This document shows, piece after piece, positions 22,265-33,221 of a stretch of 64,000 nt of DNA. Source of the DNA: Phymorhynchus buccinoides (Eukaryota > Mollusca > Gastropoda > Neogastropoda > Raphitomidae); contig CM065700.1 of the NCBI GenBank assembly GCA_017654935.2, positions 50,881,927 through 50,945,926 on the forward strand. Direction: 5' to 3'. The first letter of the stretch is position 1, and each line of letters starts with the position of its first letter. The notes below the pieces were generated by a model. That model saw only the letters and a list, made by a program, of their open reading frames with translations, did not search any database and was not told the origin of the DNA. A program made the translations under genes and the position numbers.

Positions 22265-24646
22265 ATGGCCGACGGATCAAATGCAACTTTAGTGCCCAAC
22301 GGTATTACAACGTACCTCATCATTTGTTTTCTGTATAGCAGTCTAAAAAGAAAAATTATAATTAAAATATATGTATCCATGCAACAGCTGCAATGGGAAA
22401 AGATCCTGAGGGAGCTGTGGTGTGAAATGGGTGTGGTCGTACAAGAATTGTTGAAATTCTGGTGGACCTACATGAAGATGGTGCATATCCTACTGCTCTT
22501 TACCAGAGCGCAGAGAGAGGGTCTGTGGCAGCTGCACCTCCATGCCTTTGGCTTGATGCTTCCTTACTTCATGCGCTACAATCACACCAACTATGCAAGG
22601 TGGGGAACGGTCTACATTTGCGAGATGCAGCAGCTACCGGATCCAGTGAAAAAACAGTTTGAAGATGGCAACTTCTTTGTTAAAAGATCCAACCAACAGT
22701 TTAACCAAGTAGATCCTGATCAGAGCCAGGAGTGGCTGAACAATGTCGGGAAGAAGAATGGTGGCATTGTTGGGATCACCAAGACAAAGTCAGCACTGAG
22801 CCGCTGGGCGCTCTCCTACAACCTCAGATCACACATTGCCAGTGAGACCAAGCTGGTACATGGGATTGGCAGAGACGATTCGTTCACGCATAACGAGTGT
22901 AACAAGCCAAGACAGAAGCTTGACCTGAAAGACGAAGACAACCTTGTCAGGACTCTGGAGGCCTTCAATGTCTTCTGTGACAACGCATCTCAACACCCGC
23001 AAAACATTGCAACAAAGGACATTGTCACAGAAGACATGGAAGATGATCTGCTGAAAGCACGTGAAAAAGGCCAAGCACAGCTGAACAGCTTTGTAGAGGA
23101 AAGACTTGCCGGAAGGCAAAGTGGCGTTTGGGGACACTTTGCCCAGGAACAAGTACCGCACATTTTCCTCACTCTATGAAGTGGAACGCAAAGAAGCTCA
23201 AGCAAGTGCCAAGAAAGTCATCAAGGCTGATAGAAAGTTCATACAGCGCCTCATAACAGCCTACAAAGCTGGGAGAAATGTGGACTTAGCAGAAATACTT
23301 AAACATGAGCTAATGCCAGCGCTTGCAGAAATGAATGGCGAGCTTCGATCAGGATCAAAGTCACTTCTGCTAGAAGCAGTGATTGGCGACACACTTGCCC
23401 CCAGAACCTGCAGGCTGCTGACCTTGGTGACGAGGCAACGCTCATCATCGATGGCCAGGCTCATGTGATCGCCATTAGAAAACCACCCAAAGCCAAAACA
23501 TTTGGTGACCTTGCTGACACGTTTGTTGCGTCTGTGCTTCAAAGTGGAGCCACGTTCCGCCGCTTTGACATTTTGTTTGACAGATACCGTGAAATGTCTA
23601 TCAAAGGCATCACTAGGAAGAAAAGAGGCAAAGCTGCTCCTGTAAGGAGGGTGATACAAGACAGGGACGTCCCTCTTCCTCAAAACTGGAACAGTTTCAT
23701 CACACTAGGGGAAAACAAAGCAGATCTCGCAAGATTCCTGTCCCAGCAACTCATTCTGAAAGCTCCACAAAACAAGACCATTGTTGTCTCAGGCGGATTC
23801 AGCAATGAAGAGCAAGTTGAGTCGTCTACTCCAGAAGTCAGTACTGAAGAGCTCGAGGCCCGTCATGAGGAAGCCGATACGCGCATCATCTTGCACTGTG
23901 TGAAGAGTCGCGCTTCAAGCATCGTCATTCAAGCTAGGGACACAGATGTCTTTGTACTTCTTCTGGCACACTTCTCAAATATATCATCTCCCAGAGTGTG
24001 GATGAAGACATGCACTTCCAAGAAGCGCAAGTACATTCCTATACACACAGTTGCAGCTCAGTTTGACAACACCCTGCTTAAAAGCTTGCCAGCTTTTCAT
24101 TCACTGACAGGCTCTGACACTACCTCTTTCCTGGCTGGCCATACAAAGAAATCATGCTGGAACACGTTCAAAGAACACCATGCACTCCTGTCAGCTCTGG
24201 GCAAAAGTGATCTCACGGAATAAACTTCTGCTGATGCAGAGGCCTTCATCTGCAAAGTGTTCAGAGCAGACACCCATGCTTCGGTGGACGATTTCAGATC
24301 TGTACTCTTTGCTCAAGCCCGCCCTCTGGAAACCCTGCCCCCAACACAGGATGCCCTTTCTTTTCACATCAAGTGAGCACATCACCAGGCATCAGTGTGG
24401 CAACAAGCTGACATGCAGCACCCAGCGCTATCTCCACCAGAGACCATGGGATGGAAGATTGAGTGTGGTGCCCTGGTTCCAGTCCTGATGTCACTGCCGT
24501 CAGTTCCGGAGTACTGCATAGCACTGATTTGCTGCAGCTGCACAACGCAATGCAGACGGGCCAAGTGCAAGTGCAAGACTGCAAACCTTCCCTGTACTGA
24601 TGCACGTAAATGCAGCACGAGTCAAAATGAATGCATAAACATTTAA
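22265..24646 (+). pseudogene. Academ-like transposase relic (XPG-type nuclease, Cys8 finger)
   Basis: Coding remains in three blocks: 22265-23179 (frame 2), about 23110-23400 (frame 3), and from about 23402 to 24646 (frame 2), with stops at 24221-24223 and 24373-24375. The blocks read as one protein: LHLHAFGLMLPYF and NHTNYARW early; FGDTLPRNKYRTFSS after the first frameshift; LIIDGQAHVIAIRKP after the second; then RHEEADTRIILH, ARDTDVFVLLL and LTGSDTTSF. These acidic motifs resemble the XPG/FEN nuclease core (E-A-D, D-T-D, G-x-D). A cluster of eight cysteines (CCSCTTQC ... KCKCK ... C ... C) closes it. An XPG nuclease plus Cys8 finger is the described make-up of Academ DNA transposons; the assignment rests on motif pattern only. 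Two frameshifts and two stops make it non-functional. The ATG at 22265 (aaacatggcc) is a plausible start, though the first 60 codons look unlike the rest. Confidence 0.6.
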
Positions 24647-24887
24647 GTTGATGGAAACAAAACGTGCACTGCAGTTTCCGACTTCGTGAACAACACTGAC
24701 AAGATGGAACTATAGCTAAGGGAGAGAGGGCATCGTCACAATGCCCCTCATGGCTACATAGGAGTTGGAACTGTTGACACTAAAAGCACCCTCTTTTACT
24801 TTTACAGAGTATATTATTAAGCATCGTGAGACGCCCCATGTGATTCCTGTGTACAGAAAGTACGGCAGTGTAATATGACTTCCGCCA

Positions 24888-25700
24888 CCCCACCAGACCT
24901 GTTTACCCTTATAATGAAAAACCCGGAATTTGCCACAAAAAAACGGAATTTGAGAATAAAAACCGGGATTCACATGATCTGTACACAACTCGCGATAAAG
25001 CGGTTTCTTCTTCTTCTCCTTTCCGCGAACATCGGCGTCGATTTTCAATATTGTGATGATTTCTTGGCTCAATTTTGCCAGAAAAGTTTTATTAGTAAAT
25101 TCAGTCACTAATTCTTAGTCCATTTTAGTATAAAACAAGCTGGAAAAAGCAAAATACCTGGAAATGTCCACGATCGGACAGAGTATAATCACTCGGCCGC
25201 GGATGCCAAGTTGCAACTCGGCGCCATCGCGGTCAATTTTCACTTCATTTTCCGTTGAAAACTTCAAAATTCTCACATCATCGTATTTTCAAGTGATAAT
25301 ATAATCTAAATTGATTCATTTCAAGCCCTAATTACAATCTCTACCATTAAAAAAACTGCCTGGAAAGCTCTTCGAATCGACAGTAAAAGTCTGGCCGCCA
25401 TTTGCTCAGTCCCGAAATAGATCGACCAAAATAAAAACATTTCACCCCTTTAACCAATGAAAATGCAGCATTTAATGCATGTGACGTCAAGCACAACCCC
25501 TTTTCTGATGACGTAGTGTGTTAGGTACACGTTTCGGTCAACCCTTGCGTCTTTTCCTACGAACGGAAACAAATAATAGACGTTTTTTCGAAATCCCGGA
25601 ATTTTCAGCGTTCACCCAGAATTTACTATTTTACCCGGAATTTTAGCAAATTTCCGGAATAATTCCGGCAAAACCGGAATGGTAAACAGGTCTGCCCCAC
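24888..25700. mobile_element. 801-bp non-autonomous DNA transposon with 6-bp TSD
   Basis: Terminal inverted repeats cagacctgtttacc (24894-24907) and ggtaaacaggtctg (25681-25694) are flanked by identical ccccac at 24888-24893 and 25695-25700, the likely target-site duplication. Several ccgg and ggaatt motifs recur near both ends, suggesting sub-terminal binding repeats. The interior has no long frame. The superfamily is not clear from the ends alone. Confidence 0.75.
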
Positions 25701-26412
25701 ACACACCCAACACAGGCACCCCCTCCACTTCCTAAGATTCCCTTTTGTAGACAAAGACTGATAAATCGATTGTTGATGATGACAATTTGTGCATGGGAGG
25801 ATTTTACATGTTTTGTTAAAGTATCTGTTCAAGACAAACTGTAATGAACGTCTTTTTTATGCGCATATCAATTTTTGCCATTGTGTTTGAGCTTTCAGTC
25901 AGAGTATGGACCCATAGCTATTTCAAGGCCAGGAAATACGCTTTTTGGTTTGGATGTGAATAATTTTACTCAAAATTTGTTGAATTAATGGGTGGTGTTT
26001 GGATCATTATCGTTGTTATAAAGTCTTATCGATCGCACAGCCGCCATTTTGAATATTTAATTATAACTCACAAACAACAAAAATTTGTCCGGCATATTCC
26101 AAAAATGGATTCTGCATACCCAAATCATTCAGGAACAGTCATTGGAACATTGCTAAAGAGAAATGCTTTACACTTTTTAAGTAAGCTCTTTTCTGGGAAA
26201 TGGAACCAGTCTATAACCACCAAATCCTGTCAAAGTCAAATAGAAACAGACAAAGTAGCCCACACAACTGACTGCAGCTTGCACACAGCCCTTGGTTGGC
26301 ACCTTGTTGTAGCACGGAATCGCTCACACAATACTCACACTCCTTGCCGGCACAAGTCTCAAACCTCACTTACACCTGTACTGTACCCATTCTTCGTTAC
26401 ATTTACTTTTTT
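25701..26412. other. Non-coding stretch
   Basis: No supported gene. A 142-codon open frame at 25988-26416 has no domain signal and runs into the next MITE. Confidence 0.45.
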
Positions 26413-26657
26413 TTAACCCCTTCACCGCCAAAGTCGCATTTTAGCACCACAGTGATTTAACACCTATGTCACTAAAAGGCATCAAATTGGGGTCTGTTAC
26501 CCAAAGACCCTATTGTCTTAGTTTGGGGAAGTAAGGATAGACATTGTATATATATGTCACAGGAGAATCCCAAATACTGTAGATGGATTTTGTTCTCTAC
26601 CCAGGTAAATTTAATGGAAATGTTTGGCTGAAATATGGCTGGCGGTGAAAGGGTTAA
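26413..26657. mobile_element. piggyBac-type MITE, 237 bp, TTAA target duplication
   Basis: TTAA at 26413-26416 and 26654-26657 flanks an element starting ccccttcaccgccaaag and ending ctggcggtgaaaggg; the 13-bp ends differ at one base. TTAA duplication with CCC-starting ends is diagnostic of piggyBac-type elements. No transposase is encoded. Confidence 0.85.
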
Positions 26658-26798
26658 CCAAGATTCATCCACACACACATATACCCACAAAATAAACCCA
26701 AAATGTTGTCAGCTTTCAAAGACTAAAAAAAAGGTAAAGGAACTCAAAAGGTTAGAACTGTAATAAATGTCAAACGCAGAAAAGACAAAAAAGAGAAC

Positions 26799-26802
<4 letters not shown>

Positions 26803-26829
<27 letters not shown>

Positions 26830-26860
26830 GAGAGAGAGAGAGCGAGAGAGAGAGAGAGGC
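26803..26860. repeat. (GA)n microsatellite
   Basis: GA/AG run with a few interruptions. Confidence 0.92.
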
Positions 26861-27717
26861 AAGCTATGTACAGTCCAATTCAACACGCTATGTACAGACT
26901 GGTCAGTCCCACACACACATGGTCTCTTCTCCCCGTGAGGTCAGCACTCAAACAACAACGGCACACATCCACACCCCACCCCTCACTTAAGCCACAGACC
27001 AACAAATGTTTCAATGGGCTGCTAGCTTCTTTTGTGACTTGGCTTTCAACCACTGAACCTGAGCAGCCTCTTGCATTGAAAACCTCCTTTGATAAATGCA
27101 TGCACCCACACACACACACAAACCCTGTTGACAATGCACTGATGCACAGCGCATGTCACAACTGCCTCCCATTTCCTTCATGGCTGACAGACGAGATACG
27201 ACACAACACAGACCAGATACGACGAGACACAGACGAGATATGACGCGACACAGACAGGCAACAGTCCCTAGCAACGGGTTGAGTCCCCGCCTCCCTCCTT
27301 CCAAGGCCTCCACTCTCCAGTGATGGTCACATGACATCCTCACATCTCATGGCACCAGGCCACACAGTGGGAACAAAAGTTTAGAAAATCATACGGCTGG
27401 AAACGTAGCTCAATCAACTAAGCTAGAAGGGCTTGTTAGAAATGGAGTCAACAGTGCAAAGACCAATAAAACCTGGATTCTTTCACTGCTGAGTCTTTTG
27501 TCAATGACAATAGCTCTCAAAGTAGGAGACTGCGCTGTTCATTTTTCGATCTTTCCACTTAAAATCTATTTTTTAACCTAAGGGTGCGAGTTGTCGGGGG
27601 GAGGTAGACCATGACGGAGGTTCAGAGTGACTAGAGAAGGAAGGAGGGAGGACACTAGACCCAAATCACCGTGGTTTTTTAAAAGTGTTTTCCCTTTTAA
27701 CCCTTGCGGAGCACCCT

Positions 27718-27902
27718 TTAGCTTCTCTCGATCTCATCGACGGTCATGACCTTGGTGCCGTGTGTGGGCAGCGGAGGCATGGAGGGCAGCTGCGTCTTGA
27801 GCATCTCGGGCCCGAACCACTTGAGGATCTCGCCCTCACTGGGCACGCTGCTGTTGGGCACCCCGCTCACCGGAACCCCCATGGAAAAGGGGCCGTTCAT
27901 CA
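27718..27902 (-). CDS. EIF4ENIF1: 4E-T terminal exon (exon k of 11 in window)
   Basis: The last coding exon of eIF4E transporter. It opens after an acceptor (tccgccag|TG) and ends with a TAA stop at 27718-27720. The encoded C-terminus contains ILKWFGPEMLKTQLPSMP and then VMTVDEIERS, matching the conserved 4E-T tail (a KWFG...LPSMP...SVDELE-like signature in vertebrates). This tail is the strongest evidence for the gene's identity. The first two bases complete a Val codon split with the exon ending at 28468. 4E-T carries eIF4E to the nucleus and to P-bodies and represses translation with DDX6 and LSM14. The 3' untranslated region would continue below 27717; no poly(A) signal could be assigned. 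Confidence 0.93.
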
Positions 27903-28467
27903 CTGGCGGAAGAGAAACCCTTCATACTGCAGCTTTCAGCAAAGCATGGCAGCACTAACATGTTACAAAGCAAACATGATAAACATTGCCACTCGCTTGA
28001 CCTCATTCAAAATAAGCCTCTCATTCAAAAAATGACTCAAGACATTGGTATTCTGGTTTTTCAAAACCAAAAGTATTGTGTGCAAGTGGGTTATTATTAG
28101 TAAATATATCTATACTCTATAGAGGATTTCAAGAAAATGATGCATTCTACAACAACAAAAATTCAATTTATTCTCAAACAGATTACCTTAAGTAACAAAC
28201 TCAAACTCAGCAATAACTTACATGAAATTTTTTTCATGCATATGGAAACGCCAAGACAAATCTGCAAATGCATGCTTATATTTTTTTAAAGAGTAAATAC
28301 ACTTGTGCAAAATGCGTTTGAATTTCTGAATGCAAGCATGTAACCAGACTTGTGACATTTATATCATGTTGGATTTTTGTACACGCAGATAATGTTTGCC
28401 TCGTGACCTAAACCAAGCGCAGATTTTCAGCAGACCTTTCCGCAATTCCCCCGATTTAAATACTCAC
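27903..28467 (-). other. EIF4ENIF1: Intron of 4E-T without repeats
   Basis: A plain AT-rich intron with a GTGAGT donor at its 5' end (28467) and a CAG acceptor at 27903-27905. It is one of the few 4E-T introns here that lacks a minisatellite. Confidence 0.85.
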
Positions 28468-28701
28468 CAGTTTTGTTGGCTTGCGAGAAAATGGCGTGTG
28501 CCGGGGAGAAGGATCCCTTGATGGCCGAGCTGTTGGGGGGAGCCAGGCCCGACATGGCCGACGAGGGGAGGGAACTGCGGGGCGACATGGGCGGCGCCGC
28601 GGGGCTCACGGCGGGGATCACCGCGCGCAGGGGCTGCAGGCGCGGGTCCATCATTCGATGCTGAGCCTGTAGTGCCGCAAAGTGCTGGTTCATGGCGCTC
28701 A
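28468..28701 (-). CDS. EIF4ENIF1: 4E-T exon (j)
   Basis: 234 nt between acceptor ttgcag|TGAGC and donor CTG|gtgagta. It encodes SAMNQHFAALQAQHRMMDPR and then a Pro/Ser/Ala-rich stretch (PAVSPAAPPMSP, SGLAPPNSSAIKGSFSPAH) ending IFSQANKT. Gln- and Pro-rich low-complexity sequence of this kind is typical of the C-terminal half of 4E-T, which binds LSM14 and PATL1 in other animals. Both boundaries split a Val codon (G|TG), in register with its neighbours. The plus-strand frames here are shadows. Confidence 0.9.
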
Positions 28702-29216
28702 CTGCAAACACACAGGGACATCCACATTGGGGCTTATCCTCACACACGCACAAAGATTCGGACGCACCATTGCTTTGTGTTTTCTATCAAACCCTCTTGC
28801 ACTGGCAAGGCCCCAGAGTGTCCAACCCCCGCAGGGCAAACTCTACCCCACTGGCCCGGCCACACATTTCACCTCAGCCACGCACTGACCGCAAAGTAAG
28901 GCTACTGCCGAGGGAGGGAGGAAAGAGGGACTGAATTATAAGTTGGAAACAATGGAAACAATGTCAACATCAGGGGAACATTTCATGTCCCGTTTAGCAA
29001 AATAATGCTAAAACGTGTTCCATGTGTGAAAAGAAGGAAAGCATTCATAAAGACAGGCCGTGCAGTACAGTACTAATTCAGCAGAGAGTGCCCCTTGTTT
29101 GTGTGGTCATTCTTGACAAGCCAACCTCAAAAGCACTCCATGAGATTTTCACACTGTTGTCTTCTTTCCCTGATCTTAGCCATGGAGCAAGCCTTCTCTT
29201 CCCTGCATGATCACTG

Positions 29217-29755
29217 ACTAGTCTTATGGAAAGTCAAGGTTAACCTCCTCACCGGTTCATCACGGACTAGTCTTATGGAAAGTCAAGGTTAACCTCCTCA
29301 CCGGTTCATCACGGACTAGTCTTATGGAAAGTCAAGGTTAACCTCCTCACCGGTTCATCACAGACTAGTCTTATGGAAAGTCAAGGTTAACCTCCTCACC
29401 GGTTCATTACAGACTAGTCTTATGGCAAGTCAAGTCTTAACGTCCCCACCGGTTCATCACAGACTAGTCTTATGGAAAGTCAAGGTTAACCTCCTCACCG
29501 GTTCATCACTACTAGTCTTATGGAAAGTCAAGGTTAACCTCCTCACCGGTTCATTACAGACTAGTCTTATGGCAAGTCAAGTCTTAACGTCCCCACCGGT
29601 TCATCACAGACTAGTCTTATGGAAAGTCAAGGTTAACCTCCTCACCGGTTCATTACAGACTAGTCTTATGGCAAGGCAAGTCTTAACGTCCCCACCGGTT
29701 CATCACAGACTAGTCTTATGGCAAGTCAAGTCTTAACCTCCTCACTGGTTCATCT
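29217..29755. repeat. 49-bp minisatellite, 11 copies, with donor-like motif
   Basis: Units tagtcttatggaaagtcaag followed by gttaacctcctcaccggttc. On the minus strand every unit reads gatgaaccg|gtgaggagg, which looks like an exon end plus splice donor. The last unit joins the exon-like remnant at 29750-29790. Confidence 0.95.
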
Positions 29756-29792
29756 GCAGCATGATCACGGCGTTCTGCTGAGGGTTATTTTT
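29748..29792 (-). pseudogene. Remnant of a duplicated 4E-T exon end
   Basis: The minus strand reads cagaacgccgtgatcatgct then gcagatgaacca|gtgagg, closely matching the 3' end of the real exon at 30514 (cagaatgccatgatcatgca, gcagatcaaccgag|gtgagg). It encodes QNAVIMLQMN against [10 protein letters not shown]. The splice phase would not keep this frame, so it is likely a decayed partial duplication rather than a used exon. Confidence 0.55.
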
Positions 29793-30500
29793 CAACCGTT
29801 ATTCTAAGGCATGCAGTCTATTCTAGGGTTATTTTTCAACATTAATTTCAAGGCATGCAGTCTATTCTAGGGTTATTTTTCAACCGTTATTTCAAGGCAT
29901 GCAGTCTATTCTAGGGTTATTTTTGAACATTAATTTCAAGGCATGCAGTCTATTCTAGGGTTATTTTTGAACATTTACTTCAAGGCATGCAGTCTATTCT
30001 AGGGGTTTTTTCAACATTAATTTCAAGGCATGCAGTCTATTCTAGGGTTATTTTTCAACATTTACTTCAAGGCATGCAGTCTATTCTAGGGTTATTTTTC
30101 AACATTTACTTCAAGGCATGCAGTCTATTCTAGGGTTATTTTTCAACATTTACTTCAAGGCATGCAGTCTATTCTAGGGTTATTTTTCAACATTTACTTC
30201 AAGGCATGCAGTCTATTCTAGGGCATGCAGTCTATTCTAGGGTTATTTTTCAACATTTACTTCAAGGCATGCAGTCTATTCTAGGGTTATTTTTCAACAT
30301 TAATTTCAAGGCATGCAGTCTATTCTAGGGTTATTTTTCAACATTTACTTCAAGGCATGCAGTCTATTCTAGGGTTCTTTTTCAACATTGACTTCAAGGC
30401 ATGCAGTCTATTCTAGGGTTCTTTTTCAACATTGACTTCAAGGCATGCAGTCTATTCTAGGGTTCTTTTTCAACATTGACTTCAAGGCATGCAGTGCATT
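29786..30500. repeat. 44-bp minisatellite, about 16 copies
   Basis: Units ggttatttttcaacatttac followed by ttcaaggcatgcagtctattctag. Sub-variants (attaatttc, atttacttc, attgacttc) occur in runs. The array ends 13 bp from the donor of the 4E-T exon at 30514. Confidence 0.96.
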
Positions 30501-30513
30501 GTCCTCCCCTCAC

Positions 30514-30873
30514 CTCGGTTGATCTGCTGCATGATCATGGCATTCTGCATGGAAGCGGGCGTGGCTGCAGCCTGCAGAGGAATTGGGCCAGGGGTGATGG
30601 GCATGAAGGGGGGTGGGGGGGCCGGGCCGGCCCCCAGTGGCCGAGGCATTGGGCCGGTGAGGTGGGGGGGCAGGATGGCTGGGTGCTGCAGGCGCTGCTG
30701 CTCCAGCAGTTTGTTGAGGTCGAAGCCCCCACCCCCTACCGTGCCGCTGTTGGAGCCTACGATGGGGCGCGGCTCACCCTCCGGCTTCGCCCCCAGGCTC
30801 TGGCTTCCCCCGCCCATCAGCGGGCGAGACAGGGGGACAGAGGGCAGCACTGCTGACACTGGCTCCGAGGTAC
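30514..30873 (-). CDS. EIF4ENIF1: 4E-T exon (i), Pro-rich
   Basis: 360 nt from acceptor cttgcag|GTACC to donor CGAG|gtgagggg. Product: [20 protein letters not shown], a Gly-rich linker, [20 protein letters not shown], a Pro-rich block, and [11 protein letters not shown]. The LLEQQ stretch is a short amphipathic helix in an otherwise disordered region, as expected for this interaction-hub protein. Starts with two bases completing a Gly codon and ends with one base of a Val codon, in register with both neighbours. Confidence 0.92.
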
Positions 30874-30914
30874 CTGCAAGGGGGCAATGAAAACTGGTCA
30901 GTGAAAAACTTAGC

Positions 30915-31645
30915 TATCCTTCCATCCATCCATTTATTTATCTATCCTTTGATCCATCCATCCATTTATCCTTCCATCCATCCATTTATTTATCCATCCT
31001 TTCATCCATCCATCCAGTTATCCTTCCATCCATCCATTTATGCTTCCATCCATCCATTTATGTATCTATCCTTTCATACATACATCCAGTTATCCTTCCA
31101 TCCATCCATTTATGCTCCCATCCATCCATTTATTTATCTATCCTTCCATCCATTTATGCTTCCATCCATCCATCCATTTATTTATCTATCCTTCCATCCA
31201 TTTATCCTTCCATCCATTATTTATCTATCCTTCCATCCATTTATGCTCCCATCCATCCATTTATTATCTATCCTTCCATCCATTTATCCTTCCATCCATC
31301 CATCCATTATTTATCTATCCTTCCATCCATTTATCCTTCCATCCATCCATCCATTATTTATCTATCCTTCCATCCATTTATCCTTCCATCCATTTATTTA
31401 TCTATCCTTCCATCCATTTATCCTTCCATCCATCCATCCATTATTTATCTATCCTTCCATCCATTTATCCTTCCATCCATCCATTTATCCTTCCATCCAT
31501 CCATCCATTATTTATCTATCCTTCCATCCATTTATCCTTCCATCCATCCATCCATTATTTATCTATCCTTCCATCCATTTATCCTTCCATCCATTATTTA
31601 TCTATCCTTCCATCCATTTATCTTTCCATCCATTCATCCCTCTAT
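30915..31645. repeat. (ATCC)n-type compound microsatellite
   Basis: About 730 bp of tccatccatccatttat variants. The Ser/Ile/His/Pro-rich frames over it are artefacts. It lies in the intron between the exons at 30873 and 31881. Confidence 0.96.
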
Positions 31646-31767
31646 TCATTCGGTTTCTTTGACTCATCATCATCATCTACATAAATCATGGCAAACCTGT
31701 CATTTCTCAACATTAGGTTTCATTTCCATTTTTGAGGCTGTAGGAATGAATGTGTTTTGTGTCTACA

Positions 31768-31819
31768 CACACACAAGCATGCACACACGCATGCACACGG
31801 ACACACACACACACACACA
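31768..31819. repeat. (CA)n microsatellite
   Basis: CA run with small interruptions, 62 bp beyond the donor of the next exon. Confidence 0.88.
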
Positions 31820-31880
31820 TTCTTGCTTGCTGACGTTCCTTTCTCCCAAGCATGACTCAGAGGCTTTGCAGATCACCGAC

Positions 31881-32001
31881 CTTTGACAATGGCCCGGCCT
31901 CCAGTGGCCGAGAGGGGAGCAGCCACAGGCTGGCCCACCATGGGCCGAAGGGCCAGACCCTTGGCCACACCCACCACAAAGGGACCCTGAAACACATCGT
32001 T
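31881..32001 (-). CDS. EIF4ENIF1: 4E-T exon (h)
   Basis: 121 nt from acceptor ggcag|AACGATG to donor AAAG|gtcggtg. Encodes [20 protein letters not shown], then [20 protein letters not shown]. Phase 0 at the start and one base over at the end, matching both neighbours. The plus-strand frame across it is a shadow. The donor (GTCGGT) is weaker than the others in this gene. Confidence 0.88.
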
Positions 32002-32048
32002 CTGCCACTGCCAAATCAACACACCACACAAAAAGCACACAAACAACA

Positions 32049-33055
32049 ATATTATCAGCATACAAAACACAATATGGACAGTCAAAATGTACCATAAACA
32101 TTAGTACAAGATGCATGCTGGTAAAAGAAATTCAAGTGTTGATTATAGTATGATGAATGACGATGTGGCATATCCACTAATAAAATGTGAACATGAAAAA
32201 GACTTAGGGGTAACTTTCGATAAGGATTTTTCATTTGACAAACATATTCAGAACTGTATTAATACTGCTAATAAGATGATTGGTTTAATTAAAAGAACCT
32301 TTGTAAATATTGATCAGGATAATCAGGATATATTTATAATTATACAAGGCATTAGTAAGACCCCATTTAGAATATGGAAACATCATATGGTTCCCAAAGT
32401 ATAAATACCAGTCATCAGCAATTAAAAAAGTGCAACGCAGAGCAACAAAACTTGTTAAGGAGTGCAACAATACTGGATTATTATAGTAGACTTAAATATA
32501 TAAACCTGTTTTCTCTCAAAGGAAGAAGAATTAGGGGGGATCTCATTGAGGCCTATAAAATATTCAATGGTCAAGTTGACTTGTCTTGGAAAACATTCTT
32601 TGATTCTCCTTAATATAATCTAACAAGGAATGCATATGGTAAAGCTTTAATTAAAAGGTTTAATACTAATAATATTAATAATTGTATTAAACAAACTTTC
32701 CTTATATTATAAGGAAAAATGGTTTCAGCATCCGTGTTGCTAACTTCTAGAATGACTTACCTATCAATTTAAAATGTGCACCTAATACTAACTAACATAG
32801 TCAAAAACTGCTTGGATGATTCTCTACAATATTTAAATATGTTAAGAAGCTTTGACAATTGTTTTTTTTAATTAGGAAAATTGACCGTAATACACCTTGA
32901 CCACATTTTCGTTGTAATACTTTTTATATGATGGGACTATATAAAAAGCGTAATGGCATATTTTGTCCCTACTACTACTACTACTATTAGAAGAACCATT
33001 TTATCAGCATACAAAACACAAGTCAAAATGTACCACAACCATTAAAAGAATCAGT
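32049..33055 (+). mobile_element. 3' fragment of a non-LTR retrotransposon (LINE)
   Basis: Frames at 32111-32404 and 32374-32613 read as the C-terminal end of a LINE reverse transcriptase: HEKDLGVTFDKDFSFDKHIQ, GLIKRTF, QRRATKLV-like in a shifted frame, YSRLKYINLFSLKGRRIRGD, and AYKIFNG. These follow the order seen in CR1/jockey-type LINE ORF2 ends. At least one frameshift and stops break it. It is followed by an AT-rich 3' region and a (CTA)n tail at about 32968-32990. Related ~50-bp sequences flank it (ttatcagcatacaaaacaca ... gtcaaaatgtacca) at about 32051-32105 and 33002-33050. Confidence 0.75.
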
Positions 33056-33221
33056 AACATTCAGCATCACGACAGTATCACAATGCTTTACATTTACTCA
33101 TAGAAAAATAGGTCAAATAACATACTATTTTTGGGAGCCAAATTCAAATAATTTAATAACATGTTCCGTGAGATTTGCTCAAGCCGCCCCTTGCTTAACA
33201 ACAGCAAGCAGTCTTCCCTAA

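Noticed and set aside
30476..30890. Plus-strand GC-rich frames over the 4E-T exon
   Set aside because: Shadows of the minus-strand exon, which has correct splice sites and phase.
30901..31684. Ser/Ile/His/Pro-rich frames over 200 codons
   Set aside because: Translation of an ATCC-type microsatellite inside a 4E-T intron.
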